Source of the DNA: a virus
Strand: one strand, 5' to 3'
IMG/VR virus record: IMGVR_UViG_3300032194_000381
Span: 1 to 64,000 of that record
DNA length: 64,000 nt
Under the pieces are notes generated by a model. That model saw nothing but the letters and a program-made list of their open reading frames with translations, searched no databases and was not told the DNA's origin. This document shows, piece by piece, positions 7,389 to 15,079 of this stretch. A program made the position numbers and the translations under genes. Within the stretch, counting starts at the first letter, position 1, and every line of letters begins with the position of its first letter.

Positions 7389-8029
7389 TGAAACTGATTG
7401 ACGCTAGCCGTCTCCTCTGGGTCACACCAGAAGCTGAACGCCTGATTGTCAAGACTGCAAGAGTCAGTGCTCCGCAGAACGAGGACAACCTAGCGACAGG
7501 GCCGCGTCTCCTGAAGTATCTGATCCGTCACAAGCACTGGTCACCATTTGAAATGGCAAACATGTGCTTAGAGATCCACACTCAACGCGATATCTCAGCC
7601 CAGATCATCCGTCACAGAAGCTTCTCGTTCCAGGAATTCTCTCAACGATATGCTGAAGCTGAGAAAGCAAAGGTCCCACAGTTCCGACGCCAAGACTCAC
7701 GCAACCGTCAGAACTCGATCGATGATCTGACTGATGAGCAACTCGATCTCCTTGAAGAGCTGACCTATAAGCACTTCAAGGAAGGGTATGAGCTGTACCA
7801 AACGATGCTCGAGATGGGTGTCGCTAAGGAAACAGCACGCCGCATTCTCCCGATGTGCAGCCCAACGAGGATCTACATGAACGGAAACCTGCGCTCATGG
7901 ATTCATTACATCGAGCTCAGGACCCACAAAGGCACGCAGTGGGAGCATCGCACCATCGCCAACCAGGCGAAGATCATCTTCGAACAACAATTCCCTGTCA
8001 TTTCTGAGGCCCTTTGGTATGAAACCTGA
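7388..8029 (+). CDS. thyX: Flavin-dependent thymidylate synthase ThyX
   Basis: 213 residues, the usual ThyX length. Converts dUMP to dTMP with methylene-tetrahydrofolate, FAD and NADPH. The signature RHRSFSFQEFSQR lies at residues 75-87 and matches the ThyX motif RHRxxSxxExSxR; the N-terminal H50/S52 region and the C-terminal RxxxxWxHyxxLR-like stretch (NLRSWIHYIELRTH) also fit. Many cyanophages carry thyX to supply dTTP during replication. A dCMP deaminase at 20881 would feed dUMP to it. It overlaps the zinc-ribbon gene by 11 bases. Confidence 0.95.
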   Translation: MKLIDASRLLWVTPEAERLIVKTARVSAPQNEDNLATGPRLLKYLIRHKHWSPFEMANMCLEIHTQRDISAQIIRHRSFSFQEFSQRYAEAEKAKVPQFRRQDSRNRQNSIDDLTDEQLDLLEELTYKHFKEGYELYQTMLEMGVAKETARRILPMCSPTRIYMNGNLRSWIHYIELRTHKGTQWEHRTIANQAKIIFEQQFPVISEALWYET

Positions 8030-8423
8030 ATACTTGCGTGACCTGGTCCCTTGTGAAAAGTGCGGACGCAGCGCAAAAGTCATCGACAGCAGAAGGGTCG
8101 ACATGTCTCAATCGAGGCGCAGGCGAATCGAATGCCAAAGCTGCGGTCATAGATCAACTCGATATGAAGTATCAGCTGCCTTCTACAATCAAGCAATACA
8201 AAATGAACGTGTGCTCCACCAGTTGAAACTATATATAGATCAGAAGTCTGGAGTTATAAACAAACACGTCAAAGACTGCAACACCTGTGAATACAATGAT
8301 GGGAAACAGTGCAACTTTGAAGTGCCCGAGTACGACACGGAAGAGGCCACCAATTGCACGTACTATCAGATTAGAAAGTGGAGAACATCCCCTGGGAAAC
8401 AAAGTTCATCGGCTTCAGCATAG
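8019..8423 (+). CDS. NrdR-like zinc-ribbon protein
   Basis: 134 residues. Residues 11-50 (CEKCGRSAKVIDSRR, then RRRRIECQSCG and RYE) closely follow the N-terminal zinc ribbon of NrdR, the repressor of ribonucleotide reductase genes. The NrdR ATP-cone is missing; instead there is a second Cys cluster (CNTCEYNDGKQCNFE...C). It is coupled to thyX, so a role in nucleotide-gene control is plausible but inferred. Confidence 0.7.
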   Translation: MKPEYLRDLVPCEKCGRSAKVIDSRRVDMSQSRRRRIECQSCGHRSTRYEVSAAFYNQAIQNERVLHQLKLYIDQKSGVINKHVKDCNTCEYNDGKQCNFEVPEYDTEEATNCTYYQIRKWRTSPGKQSSSASA

Positions 8424-8485
8424 TTCTACTGCTAGTTGTTATCTGCTGGTTCATCTACTACATCATTAAGAACGACGGAATTTAA
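8378..8485 (+). CDS. 35-residue membrane peptide
   Basis: A GTG in the end of the zinc-ribbon gene opens VENIPWETKFIGFSIVLLL with one strong transmembrane helix and a short charged tail (IIKNDGI). Overlap with the previous gene and lack of any other frame explain the start. Function unknown. Confidence 0.5.
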   Translation: MENIPWETKFIGFSIVLLLVVICWFIYYIIKNDGI

Positions 8486-8678
8486 CCAAACCCTGACATT
8501 CGTGCTAACTTAGATTATCTTTCGATCTGATCCATCGATAGATACCATGTAACCCTTATGGATTCGTGGTTCGTTACCCTGTCAATGGAAGCAGGTTAGG
8601 GAGTGTCAGCGCGTGAGCGGCTCCCATTCCAAAAATACTTTCGCTTAAGGCGATTTACTTTCGTTTTTGGCCCCCCCT
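8486..8678. other. Non-coding stretch with hairpins
   Basis: No gene is seen in 190 bases. GGGAG...CTCCC can pair near 8599-8625. Just before the next ATG there is a direct repeat of TACTTTCG enclosing CGCTTAAGGCG, bounded by CCAAAAA and TTTTTGG that can also pair. It may combine the terminator of the left operon with the leader of the next. Confidence 0.4.
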
Positions 8679-8834
8679 ATGGATAAGGAGAAGCTGAGAG
8701 AAGAGATCCTTGAAAGTATCTACGAAGACTATGCCGATCGCGAAGTGTTGCCCCACTACGGCATGATCCCTGATTGGTATCTAAGGTATAAAGACCTAAG
8801 CAAACTCGTCATCGAGTACCTGAACACACCGTGA
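8679..8834 (+). CDS. Small acidic protein, 51 aa
   Basis: Starts MDKEKLREEILESIY; charged and Tyr-rich. The end overlaps the next gene by 4 bases (GTGA). Function unknown. Confidence 0.6.
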   Translation: MDKEKLREEILESIYEDYADREVLPHYGMIPDWYLRYKDLSKLVIEYLNTP

Positions 8835-9082
8835 TCAACTCAGTCCTCTCCATCTTCTTCGCTGCGATCATGTGGACCCAGGTCCCACAGTGGAACGACG
8901 ACTGGTCAAGGTGTGCTGTCGATGTACCCGATGTCGATTGCCACTGGTACATCGTCGACCCTGACAATACTTTCGGTGTGGGGTATGACAAAGAGTCTGC
9001 GCCACTGTTTAGTGTCGAGGGTCTTTATGACATCAGTAAGTTGAAAAATACTATGGAGAAACTACAAGACAACGTTGTCTAA
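8831..9082 (+). CDS. Small, possibly secreted protein, 83 aa
   Basis: GTG start coupled to the previous gene. The first 17 residues (INSVLSIFFAAIMW) are hydrophobic like a signal peptide; the rest is acidic with two Cys (RCAVDVPDVDCHW) that could form a disulphide. Function unknown. Confidence 0.6.
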   Translation: MINSVLSIFFAAIMWTQVPQWNDDWSRCAVDVPDVDCHWYIVDPDNTFGVGYDKESAPLFSVEGLYDISKLKNTMEKLQDNVV

Positions 9083-9107
9083 AATGGATAGATTGAGAAT
9101 GTGACAA

Positions 9108-10040
9108 ATGCCAATAGGTAATTACTTCACTGCTAGACCTTTCGATGATCCAAGTGCGAGAACACTCGAGGGTGATATTGCAAATGTTATTGATGCAGGT
9201 GCCGGACTAGCAGCAAAGGCACGTCCATTCTTGAAGAATTTTGTTCAGAATCTTAGCGGCGAACAGCAAGAAAAACTTGGCTCTGCAATGAACGTATTGC
9301 CTACCTCGGTCAATCTATTGGGCCGCTACTATACAGGCCTGGGCGCAAAAAATTTAGACTTCAAAGATGAGTACAAGCAGGACTTAGGTGACAAGGTTAA
9401 AGAGGCACATAGAATGTCTGCCTTCGATCAATTCAAGTTAAGGGAAGCAGAAAAAGATGCAATGATAGGAATCAAAAGTGCTGAAGAAAATCTCAAATTA
9501 ATTGAACAAGGTGAGTCGCCAACAATGTTTGGTCGCCCCTTGACAGCACAAGATGCGCGTATGCAAAGAACCGCCGCTAATAATGCATTGGCTCAAATAC
9601 GCTCCGACCTGAGAAGAATGGAGCAGGGAGACATCGTGTTCCGAAGTGAAGCTGGAACTGATAAAAGTAACCCGCTTACGTCAACGGGAACATCATTAGG
9701 AAGTGCCTACTTCAAACCAAATCCTGACGGCAGCTACACAACTACGGACAAATATGATTTCGCATATGCGGATTCAGACCGTAAGGCTGGAACGCCTATC
9801 AAAGCGCCAAGAACAGCTGAAGCAGAATACCGCTACCCTGATCGTCCTTCTTTAGGCTATGCAAGAGAAGCAGCCGAGGCATTCTTAGGAAGACAACCAG
9901 AAATGTTTGGCATGCTTGGTCAAAAATACTCGATGAAAGACATCGCAGGAGCTGCTCCAGCAACAAACATCGGTAGGTCTCTCGTCAGCAGGTTTGAAGA
10001 CGTCCCGTTTGAGTACAGCCTGACGGTCCGTCCAAAATAA
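9108..10040 (+). CDS. Unknown protein, 310 aa, possibly virion
   Basis: Starts MPIGNYFTARPFDDP. Ala/Gly-rich helices in the first half and Tyr/Pro/Gly-rich stretches in the second (FKPNPDGSYTTTDKYDFAY). More AT-rich than the left operon. The style resembles accessory virion or ejected proteins, for example 31122-31727, but no family is recognised. Confidence 0.6.
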   Translation: MPIGNYFTARPFDDPSARTLEGDIANVIDAGAGLAAKARPFLKNFVQNLSGEQQEKLGSAMNVLPTSVNLLGRYYTGLGAKNLDFKDEYKQDLGDKVKEAHRMSAFDQFKLREAEKDAMIGIKSAEENLKLIEQGESPTMFGRPLTAQDARMQRTAANNALAQIRSDLRRMEQGDIVFRSEAGTDKSNPLTSTGTSLGSAYFKPNPDGSYTTTDKYDFAYADSDRKAGTPIKAPRTAEAEYRYPDRPSLGYAREAAEAFLGRQPEMFGMLGQKYSMKDIAGAAPATNIGRSLVSRFEDVPFEYSLTVRPK

Positions 10041-10044
10041 TTAC

Positions 10045-10272
10045 TCAGTCCTCAGGCCAGCCATCGCCACGGTAGTAAAAGAACTTGGCTTTTTCGCTCT
10101 CCTTCTCTGCGATCTCAGCTCCAGCCAACTTGGAGAGGCTCTCCATCACCTTGAGAGTCTCATCAACTGTGGCACCCTCTGGAAGGCGGCTGTGAACCTC
10201 ATTGAACAAGGGAAACCACTTGTCTGACAGTTCCTTTAGCTCTTCCAGGGTGATGGGCTTGCCACGTTTCAT
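10045..10272 (-). CDS. Small helical protein, 75 aa
   Basis: Starts MKRGKPITLEELKEL; a charged helical protein ending YRGDGWPED. It converges on the previous plus-strand gene with a 4-base gap and its start overlaps the stop of the 45-residue gene to its right. Function unknown. Confidence 0.65.
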   Translation of the reverse strand: MKRGKPITLEELKELSDKWFPLFNEVHSRLPEGATVDETLKVMESLSKLAGAEIAEKESEKAKFFYYRGDGWPED

Positions 10273-10409
10273 CAGCTGCAGTCAACTGTCTTGCAAGCCA
10301 TGATACGGCCTTCCTTGGCATCCTGCATCACAGCCATCTGGTACTTGTTCTTCTCACGGATCTGACGCTTCTTTTTTGCTGTTGCATATTGGAGAAAAGC
10401 GAGGTTCAT
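10272..10409 (-). CDS. Small basic protein, 45 aa
   Basis: Starts MNLAFLQYATAKKKR; Lys/Arg-rich with a Cys pair near the C-terminus (CKTVDCS). It forms a two-gene operon with the protein at 10045. The 80 bases between it and the next plus-strand gene must hold divergent promoters. Function unknown. Confidence 0.55.
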   Translation of the reverse strand: MNLAFLQYATAKKKRQIREKNKYQMAVMQDAKEGRIMACKTVDCS

Positions 10410-10488
10410 TTTATTTAGTAGCGGTTGTTACAACAATCATAGCGTTGGGATGTGCATAGGAGAATAGATATATAAGAAATAACTTTCG

Positions 10489-10797
10489 ATGAAGTACAAC
10501 ATCTGGAATGCCATCGCCTATGAGGTGACGGTGATGCTGATCAACTTCGATGCACGTTGGATGAACAACAAGATAGTGAACATGATCCGCTCATACAGCT
10601 TCATGGACTGGTGCGAGTGGAAGACTGAGAACACCATGGAGGAAGTCGATGCACAGATCGAGGCACTGCACGCCCTTTGGGACAGGGAAGACGACGATTG
10701 GAGGCAGGTGATTGTCGAAACTGATGACGAAACAGGCACAGAGTTTGGCTACACCATTGACTTCACTGGTTGGGATGAAGAAACTAAGGATGAATAA
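10489..10797 (+). CDS. Unknown acidic protein, 102 aa
   Basis: Starts MKYNIWNAIAYEVTV; rich in Trp and Asp/Glu with an acidic C-terminus (FTGWDEETKDE). AT-rich leader with ATATATAAG about 20 bases upstream of the ATG. Function unknown. Confidence 0.65.
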   Translation: MKYNIWNAIAYEVTVMLINFDARWMNNKIVNMIRSYSFMDWCEWKTENTMEEVDAQIEALHALWDREDDDWRQVIVETDDETGTEFGYTIDFTGWDEETKDE

Positions 10798-10812
10798 ATT
10801 AAACTATGGGTG

Positions 10813-11082
10813 ATGAACCTGCACTCATTCGCAATTAAAGCGATGAAACAAGACATGGCTGTTGAGAAACGCTATCAATCTATTGTCGAAACCCTCGAGA
10901 CGGCATACAGATGTCTCGAAGATTTGATGGATGATCCGATCTTCCTTGACACGATCCATGGAGAGCAGGAGCTTGCCCTCGATCAGGCGCTCGAGATGAT
11001 CGACAACATCAAGTACAACTTCGAGCCCGAGTTCATGGGTTTTAACACTGCCGACAGATTCGGCGACGCTGATGTATCCTGA
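10813..11082 (+). CDS. Helical protein, 89 aa
   Basis: Starts MNLHSFAIKAMKQDM (a GTG one codon earlier is possible). Two helical, acidic segments (CLEDLMDDPIFLDT). Function unknown. Confidence 0.65.
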   Translation: MNLHSFAIKAMKQDMAVEKRYQSIVETLETAYRCLEDLMDDPIFLDTIHGEQELALDQALEMIDNIKYNFEPEFMGFNTADRFGDADVS

Positions 11083-11104
11083 TAGGGTCCTCTGAATTGG
11101 TGAG

Positions 11105-11305
11105 ATGGCTCTCTTCACACCACTCGAGCAACTCCGTGACATGCAGCAATGGGCTGCAGCTCAAACCCTGATCAGCGATCCTTACCAGGAAAACCCAGGC
11201 CGCACGCTAGCCGGCAGCGTGGCCGCCAGCATCCTTCTTGGTTCCGTCGCAAGCGCTATTGACGACGACGAAGATGAGCTGATCTTCGAAGATGACTGGC
11301 TCTGA
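11105..11305 (+). CDS. Small protein with hydrophobic middle, 66 aa
   Basis: Starts MALFTPLEQLRDMQQ; an Ala/Ser-rich hydrophobic helix (SVAASILLGSVASAI) precedes a very acidic tail (DDDEDELIFEDDW). The acidic end could mimic DNA, as in some phage inhibitors, or be a peripheral membrane anchor; neither can be shown. Confidence 0.6.
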   Translation: MALFTPLEQLRDMQQWAAAQTLISDPYQENPGRTLAGSVAASILLGSVASAIDDDEDELIFEDDWL

Positions 11306-11308
11306 TTT

Positions 11309-11331
11309 TTAAGACTGTCTTCAGTACAGTC
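11309..11331. promoter_or_regulatory. TTAAGACTGT repeat with hairpin, copy 1
   Basis: TTAAGACTGT (11309-11318) opens a hairpin GACTGT/ACAGTC (11313-11331). The same decamer recurs 327 bases on, again before a gene and again followed by a hairpin. Confidence 0.45.
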
Positions 11332-11419
11332 GTCTGTCACCATTGTTACCTTGAGGAGCCCAAACTCCAGTGGTAGCAATGGTTTTTTTAATGGAAAGGT
11401 CTTTGCACTATGTAAGAGT

Positions 11420-11632
11420 ATGCCCCTCATAATGAAATACGCGAACAAGATATCTGCCATGAAAGCAGTTGATGAATCGACGCAGAGCGTCCACCTAGCA
11501 TGGGCTGTCCTCAGCCAGAACAAGACCACAGGTCGCAGCGATGTGATCAAGATCACCGGCCATGAAGAGGCCGATGCCTTCGTCCAGAACAACCCTGATC
11601 TGTACTACAAGTCCGGTCCGTTCGTGGTTTAA
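11420..11632 (+). CDS. Small unknown protein, 70 aa
   Basis: ATG codons at 11420, 11432 and 11459 are all possible; the best-folded part starts at 11459 (MKAVDESTQSVHLAW). The pattern (VLSQNKTTGRSDVIK, then EEADAFVQNNP) resembles the next gene (WVVLVYHVDQDAHAAHF, FDKAEDFAND): both look like a small beta-beta-alpha fold, perhaps paralogues. Confidence 0.6.
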   Translation: MPLIMKYANKISAMKAVDESTQSVHLAWAVLSQNKTTGRSDVIKITGHEEADAFVQNNPDLYYKSGPFVV

Positions 11633-11635
11633 CAC

Positions 11636-11663
11636 TTAAGACTGTTTACCGGATTGAGTAAAC
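11636..11663. promoter_or_regulatory. TTAAGACTGT repeat with hairpin, copy 2
   Basis: TTAAGACTGT (11636-11645) overlaps a hairpin GTTTAC/GTAAAC (11644-11663). It lies 36 bases before the next start codon. Copy 1 sits before the previous gene, so this may be a shared control site. Confidence 0.45.
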
Positions 11664-11698
11664 CTAGATTGCTAAGTTACAGGTGCTCGAGAGACCTG

Positions 11699-11887
11699 AT
11701 GAATTCCTCTGCAATCTCATCCTGGGTGGTGCTGGTGTACCACGTGGACCAAGACGCACACGCAGCGCACTTCCCTAGCTTCGATAAAGCTGAAGACTTC
11801 GCTAATGATGTACGCGTCGCCAGCAATCTTTGCGTCAGTGAACCGCTGCCGATCACGGCTACGAATGATCTTAGGCTAGCGATCTAA
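11699..11887 (+). CDS. Small unknown protein, 62 aa
   Basis: The ATG at 11699 after CGAGAGACC is preferred over a TTG at 11654. It carries WVVLVYHVDQDAHAAHF followed by FDKAEDFANDV, a layout like that of the preceding gene. Function unknown. Confidence 0.55.
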   Translation: MNSSAISSWVVLVYHVDQDAHAAHFPSFDKAEDFANDVRVASNLCVSEPLPITATNDLRLAI

Positions 11888-11911
11888 GCGCAACTTTAAT
11901 ATCAAGAAGAG

Positions 11912-11941
11912 CATGCTATCTTATGGATAGCATGTTTTTTT
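11912..11941 (+). terminator. Terminator-like hairpin overlapping a start codon
   Basis: CATGCTATC (11912-11920) pairs perfectly with GATAGCATG (11926-11934) and is followed by seven T. It is a strong intrinsic terminator 25 bases after the previous stop. The next gene's candidate ATG codons (11923, 11932) lie inside it. Confidence 0.7.
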
Positions 11942-12198
11942 ATGTCGTGGCAGTAGTTCTAAGCGTTTCAGTTCCCGAGGCTCTGCACACAAAATGGAAA
12001 GAGTCGGAGCTCAGCATCAGTCCTTCTGCTCTTTTCCAAACTGCTCTTGAGACTGAGCTCGATAAGACTAATCGTCACTTGGTGTACTGGAGCAGCCGTG
12101 CATTGAATGCAGAAAAGAAACTCAAGATGATCGCTAATTTAATTGAAGCCAAGGACAAAGATGTGAAAAAATTCTTACTCTTTGAAAGCGATTCCTGA
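11932..12198 (+). CDS. Secreted or membrane-anchored helical protein
   Basis: 88 residues from the ATG at 11932, or 91 from 11923; a GTG at 11944 lies just past the T-run. The N-terminus is a signal-like helix (MFFYVVAVVLSVSVPEA), followed by charged helices. The start overlaps a terminator-like hairpin, so expression may need readthrough or a later start. Function unknown. Confidence 0.55.
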   Translation: MFFYVVAVVLSVSVPEALHTKWKESELSISPSALFQTALETELDKTNRHLVYWSSRALNAEKKLKMIANLIEAKDKDVKKFLLFESDS

Positions 12199-12244
12199 CT
12201 TTGAGGATAAGAGCTTAGAATTAAAAATAATCTGGATTTAAGCA

Positions 12245-12442
12245 ATGCCTGAGGCTGACACAATCCAACGGTACTTTCCGCTGATTAAGAGCAACGCTGA
12301 GAAGCTCATGCTTGCATCGACACTCGATGCACTGAGAGACAAAGGTTATCTACCCCAAGGAACGACACAAGCTGCATTTATCAGTCTATGCTTCTCCAGA
12401 GGACTGAATGATTACCTCAAGGAGCTGGCTGTAGATGAGTGA
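12245..12442 (+). CDS. Small helical protein, 65 aa
   Basis: Starts MPEADTIQRYFPLIK; resembles small ribbon-helix or helical regulators in length but has no clear motif. Overlaps the next gene by 8 bases. Confidence 0.6.
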   Translation: MPEADTIQRYFPLIKSNAEKLMLASTLDALRDKGYLPQGTTQAAFISLCFSRGLNDYLKELAVDE

Positions 12443-12605
12443 ACTTTTGACCCACTTCACAACACAAGAACTGGAGATGATCTTCCACGTCTCCGAAGCT
12501 AAACAGTTGCAGCTGGGATTGAATAACTGTTATGGCAAAGACTACGATCGACTAGGATCAATTATGAAGAAGATCCAAGTTCACATTAAATTAAATGATG
12601 GATGA
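12435..12605 (+). CDS. Small helical protein, 56 aa
   Basis: Starts MSELLTHFTTQELEM; two helices, the second with QLQLGLNNCYGKDYDRL. Overlaps the following gene by 11 bases. Function unknown. Confidence 0.6.
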   Translation: MSELLTHFTTQELEMIFHVSEAKQLQLGLNNCYGKDYDRLGSIMKKIQVHIKLNDG

Positions 12606-13029
12606 TAATCCGAAGCTAACTATTCTCCTGGGTAAAACTGTCAGCGCTGTCGGTGAGTCTTGCCCCACAGCTACGACTGACATCAAAGAGAATATCAAGA
12701 ACCGGGACTGGACTATCAAAAACTTTGGGTACGGTCCACTCAACCCGGACGCACCCGACCCTGGTTTCTGGGAGAAGAAAGCGGAGCTCTGGAAAAGCGA
12801 CGTCGACACAGTTAAAACTGCTCGCTGTGGCAACTGTGCAGCATTCGATCAGACGTCAAAGATCCTCGATTGCATGATCGAGGGCATCAATGAAACCAAG
12901 GCAGCTGATCCCTACGATGTTCAGGACCTGGCTAACCTTGGCTACTGCCAGCTCTTCAAGTTCAAATGTGCAGCAGCACGGACCTGCGATGCATGGTTGC
13001 ACGGCGGCCCGATCACTGACTGCGACTAA
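12595..13029 (+). CDS. Cys-rich putative metal or Fe-S protein
   Basis: 144 residues. After a variable N-terminus come CGNCAAFD, a further Cys (LDCMI), GYCQLFKF and KCAAARTCDAW...GGPI. The spaced Cys pattern ending C-x-x-W resembles high-potential iron-sulphur-like proteins and matches a cyanophage protein family I recall but cannot name. ATG at 12595 or 12598. A cluster or structural zinc site is inferred from the cysteines only. Confidence 0.6.
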   Translation: MMDDNPKLTILLGKTVSAVGESCPTATTDIKENIKNRDWTIKNFGYGPLNPDAPDPGFWEKKAELWKSDVDTVKTARCGNCAAFDQTSKILDCMIEGINETKAADPYDVQDLANLGYCQLFKFKCAAARTCDAWLHGGPITDCD

Positions 13030-13343
13030 TCACGTTGGCGCCAGTCTGCAGGCTTATCGTCCCGGAACCAATCAACAATTTGCTCAGGACTATCAAAGCC
13101 GGTGCTGTGACGCTGGGGATCGGGATCGCCAAGATCCATTTGATTCAGGAAATGATCAAGAGATCCTTCTTGCATATCAGGATTGTTGGCGATGCGACGA
13201 GCCTTGCGTAACATCTCTCCAGCGGACCGATTAGCTTTAGCCAACTTGTCGGCCCAGATCATGTCGTCAAGTTGAACTTCTTCTCGGTCTGCGATTCGCT
13301 TGCAAATAAACTCGAGACGCAAGCGATATTTCGAAGAGAGCAT
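13026..13343 (-). CDS. Conserved cyanophage-type protein, 105 aa
   Basis: Starts MLSSKYRLRLEFICK; helical and charged, with MIWADKLAKANRSA and an acidic C-terminus. Ends convergent with the Cys-rich protein (4-base overlap). No domain recognised. Confidence 0.6.
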   Translation of the reverse strand: MLSSKYRLRLEFICKRIADREEVQLDDMIWADKLAKANRSAGEMLRKARRIANNPDMQEGSLDHFLNQMDLGDPDPQRHSTGFDSPEQIVDWFRDDKPADWRQRD

Positions 13344-13381
13344 ATGTTTATCTATAACCTCTTTACTTTAGCTGTGTCTCA

Positions 13382-14038
13382 TCAAGAATCAGAATCCATA
13401 AAACCTTCTTCCATCAACCACTCACGGGTCAGGGGTGTGGGTTCATAAACATCCCACATCTTCTTATTGCTAGCACATACTCCTAAAGCATCTTTAGTTT
13501 TAGTTTCTGAATACATTGCCCACATTGCTTCAGCTTCAAAGGGCAAAACATTCTTGGAATAAGTACGTTCAGCGCCACGACGAATCCAGTCAGGGACAGC
13601 CTCTTCAGCATGGATAAGTGCAGTGAAGGTATTGTCCATGGTCCCGGCCATACAATCCTGGGCTGCGTGCCAACCTTCATGACGAATCACCTGAATCAAG
13701 CGAGTCGGCTGATTCAGATAGTAGTCATTTAAAAAGAGATTGTTCCTACGAACGTCATAGACGCCCCTCATGTTGAATGCAAAGTGCTTGCTTTCAGCCA
13801 GATACAAGGACGCACCAACAGCATTCAAGGAGCTGATAATCGAGTCGAGCTCCTCTCCAAAATCCTCAAACGCAGGGCCTAGGTCTTCCCAAGAGCTCAC
13901 CTTAAGGACACCCTCTGTGCACTCACGGAGCATCAGGCATCCAAGTGAGTCAAAGCTTCTCCACTTGATCTTCTGCTCTGCTACTGCAGGGATACAGAAA
14001 GTAGCTGCTGCTAGTGCAGAAAGAAGGAGTCTTTTCAT
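13382..14038 (-). CDS. Secreted zincin-like metalloprotease
   Basis: 218 residues. A clear signal peptide (MKRLLLSALAAATFCIPAVA) is cleaved near residue 20. HEGWH at 120-124 is a HExxH zinc motif; E168 in PFEAEAMWA about 44 residues later is a candidate third ligand. Three or four Cys could form disulphides. The protein should act in the periplasm, perhaps on cell-wall or envelope proteins at lysis. Family not identified, so the substrate is unknown. Confidence 0.7.
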   Translation of the reverse strand: MKRLLLSALAAATFCIPAVAEQKIKWRSFDSLGCLMLRECTEGVLKVSSWEDLGPAFEDFGEELDSIISSLNAVGASLYLAESKHFAFNMRGVYDVRRNNLFLNDYYLNQPTRLIQVIRHEGWHAAQDCMAGTMDNTFTALIHAEEAVPDWIRRGAERTYSKNVLPFEAEAMWAMYSETKTKDALGVCASNKKMWDVYEPTPLTREWLMEEGFMDSDS

Positions 14039-14104
14039 AAGGGCGCCAGCAAAGTCTTGCTTACGCTCTTATTTTGATAGGCAATTTTTAATCGCGCAAC
14101 AATC

Positions 14105-14242
14105 TCAAACCTTTAGCTTTTCCACGTAAGCATTCAAGAACTCACGAGGAGTAAGCGTACCTTTCGAGACATCTACATCTCTCTTGAGAACCTGATCTAC
14201 TTCAGGCTTCACTAACTCAGTATTAGGTCTTAAATCGTTCAT
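14105..14242 (-). CDS. Small protein, 45 aa
   Basis: Starts MNDLRPNTELVKPEV and ends REFLNAYVEKLKV; too short for the usual size cut-off. The start overlaps the stop of the basic protein to its right (TGATGA), which supports it. Function unknown. Confidence 0.5.
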   Translation of the reverse strand: MNDLRPNTELVKPEVDQVLKRDVDVSKGTLTPREFLNAYVEKLKV

Positions 14243-14460
14243 CATTTCTGACCCATCTTTCTTTTCTCTGCCTTGCTGACAGCCTTTCGTGCCTTCTTTG
14301 CACGCTCAGTGTTCTCCACGAACTGTTTGCCTTTACGGCTCTCACGCTTCTTCTTGTCGTCTGTCTTCTTACGCTCAGACTTAGACATTGCAGCCCACGC
14401 CTTCTCAGGCAGATAGCGCTCTGTTGATTTCTTACCGGGTTCGATCGCTTTATCGGCCAT
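14242..14460 (-). CDS. Small very basic protein, 72 aa
   Basis: Starts MADKAIEPGKKSTER; Lys/Arg make up over a third of it (KKTDDKKKRESRKGK). Similar small basic proteins occur through this genome (14802, 40217-40887, 60959). It could bind DNA or be packaged with the virion; not shown. Confidence 0.6.
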   Translation of the reverse strand: MADKAIEPGKKSTERYLPEKAWAAMSKSERKKTDDKKKRESRKGKQFVENTERAKKARKAVSKAEKRKMGQK

Positions 14461-14474
14461 AAAAATATTCTAAA

Positions 14475-14681
14475 CTAAACATATTGTTCGTAACAATACT
14501 CAGGCGTCCTGGCCCTATACAAGCGCAAGACATACCAGCGTGCGGAAGCGTTCTCCTTCTTTTGATAGAAGGGATCTTCATTCAGGCGCTCTACAGCCGC
14601 CCAATAATGATCACATGTCATCTCCCAAGTAGAAATAGGCCCTGACTGAAGCGCAAGATAAATTGCGACCAGAAGGCTCAT
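14475..14681 (-). CDS. Small, possibly secreted protein, 68 aa
   Basis: Starts MSLLVAIYLALQSGP, a short hydrophobic stretch that may be a signal peptide, then two Cys (MTCDHYW, EYCYEQ) and aromatic residues. Its ATG overlaps the stop of the 43-residue gene on the right. Function unknown. Confidence 0.6.
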   Translation of the reverse strand: MSLLVAIYLALQSGPISTWEMTCDHYWAAVERLNEDPFYQKKENASARWYVLRLYRARTPEYCYEQYV

Positions 14682-14809
14682 TTATTTTCTTTTGCTTTCT
14701 TAAGCGTGTTGAGGATCACGCCAAGCTTCTTGGCTTGATTAGCATGCGTTCTCGAAGCCTTCTCAAGCTCACCGATGATCGCGTCAATCTTTGAGTGGAC
14801 TTCAGTCAT
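14678..14809 (-). CDS. Small coiled-coil protein, 43 aa
   Basis: Starts MTEVHSKIDAIIGEL and is one amphipathic helix ending in Lys residues. Overlaps the genes on both sides by 4 and 8 bases. Function unknown. Confidence 0.55.
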   Translation of the reverse strand: MTEVHSKIDAIIGELEKASRTHANQAKKLGVILNTLKKAKENK

Positions 14810-15053
14810 CCTTCTTTTTCTCATACTCTTTTCGAGTCATCCACTTCTCTTTCCCCCAGCGTTTGAGGTCCTTCTGCTTTTCACTTTTGCCGCCTTTATA
14901 TCCTCCGCCCTTCTCCTTATAAGCTTTGGCTAACATTTGAGCCTTACGTGCAGACCACTGACCAGGCTTGCCACCCTTGGAGCCAGCCATGATGCGATCT
15001 TTAATACGCTCACGAAGGCCGGGCTTCGTGTATTTGGAATCATCTTGTGCCAT
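14802..15053 (-). CDS. DUF5872-like basic protein
   Basis: 83 residues. The order KYTxPxLRERIKDRI, GGKPGQWSARKAQ, AxxYKxKGGGYKG, KSEKQKDLKRW matches from memory the DUF5872 family shared by phages and nucleocytoplasmic large DNA viruses. Function of that family is unknown; strong basic charge suggests nucleic-acid contact. Confidence 0.75.
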   Translation of the reverse strand: MAQDDSKYTKPGLRERIKDRIMAGSKGGKPGQWSARKAQMLAKAYKEKGGGYKGGKSEKQKDLKRWGKEKWMTRKEYEKKKDD

Positions 15054-15079
15054 TCATTAATAATAAGTTAGGCACACAC

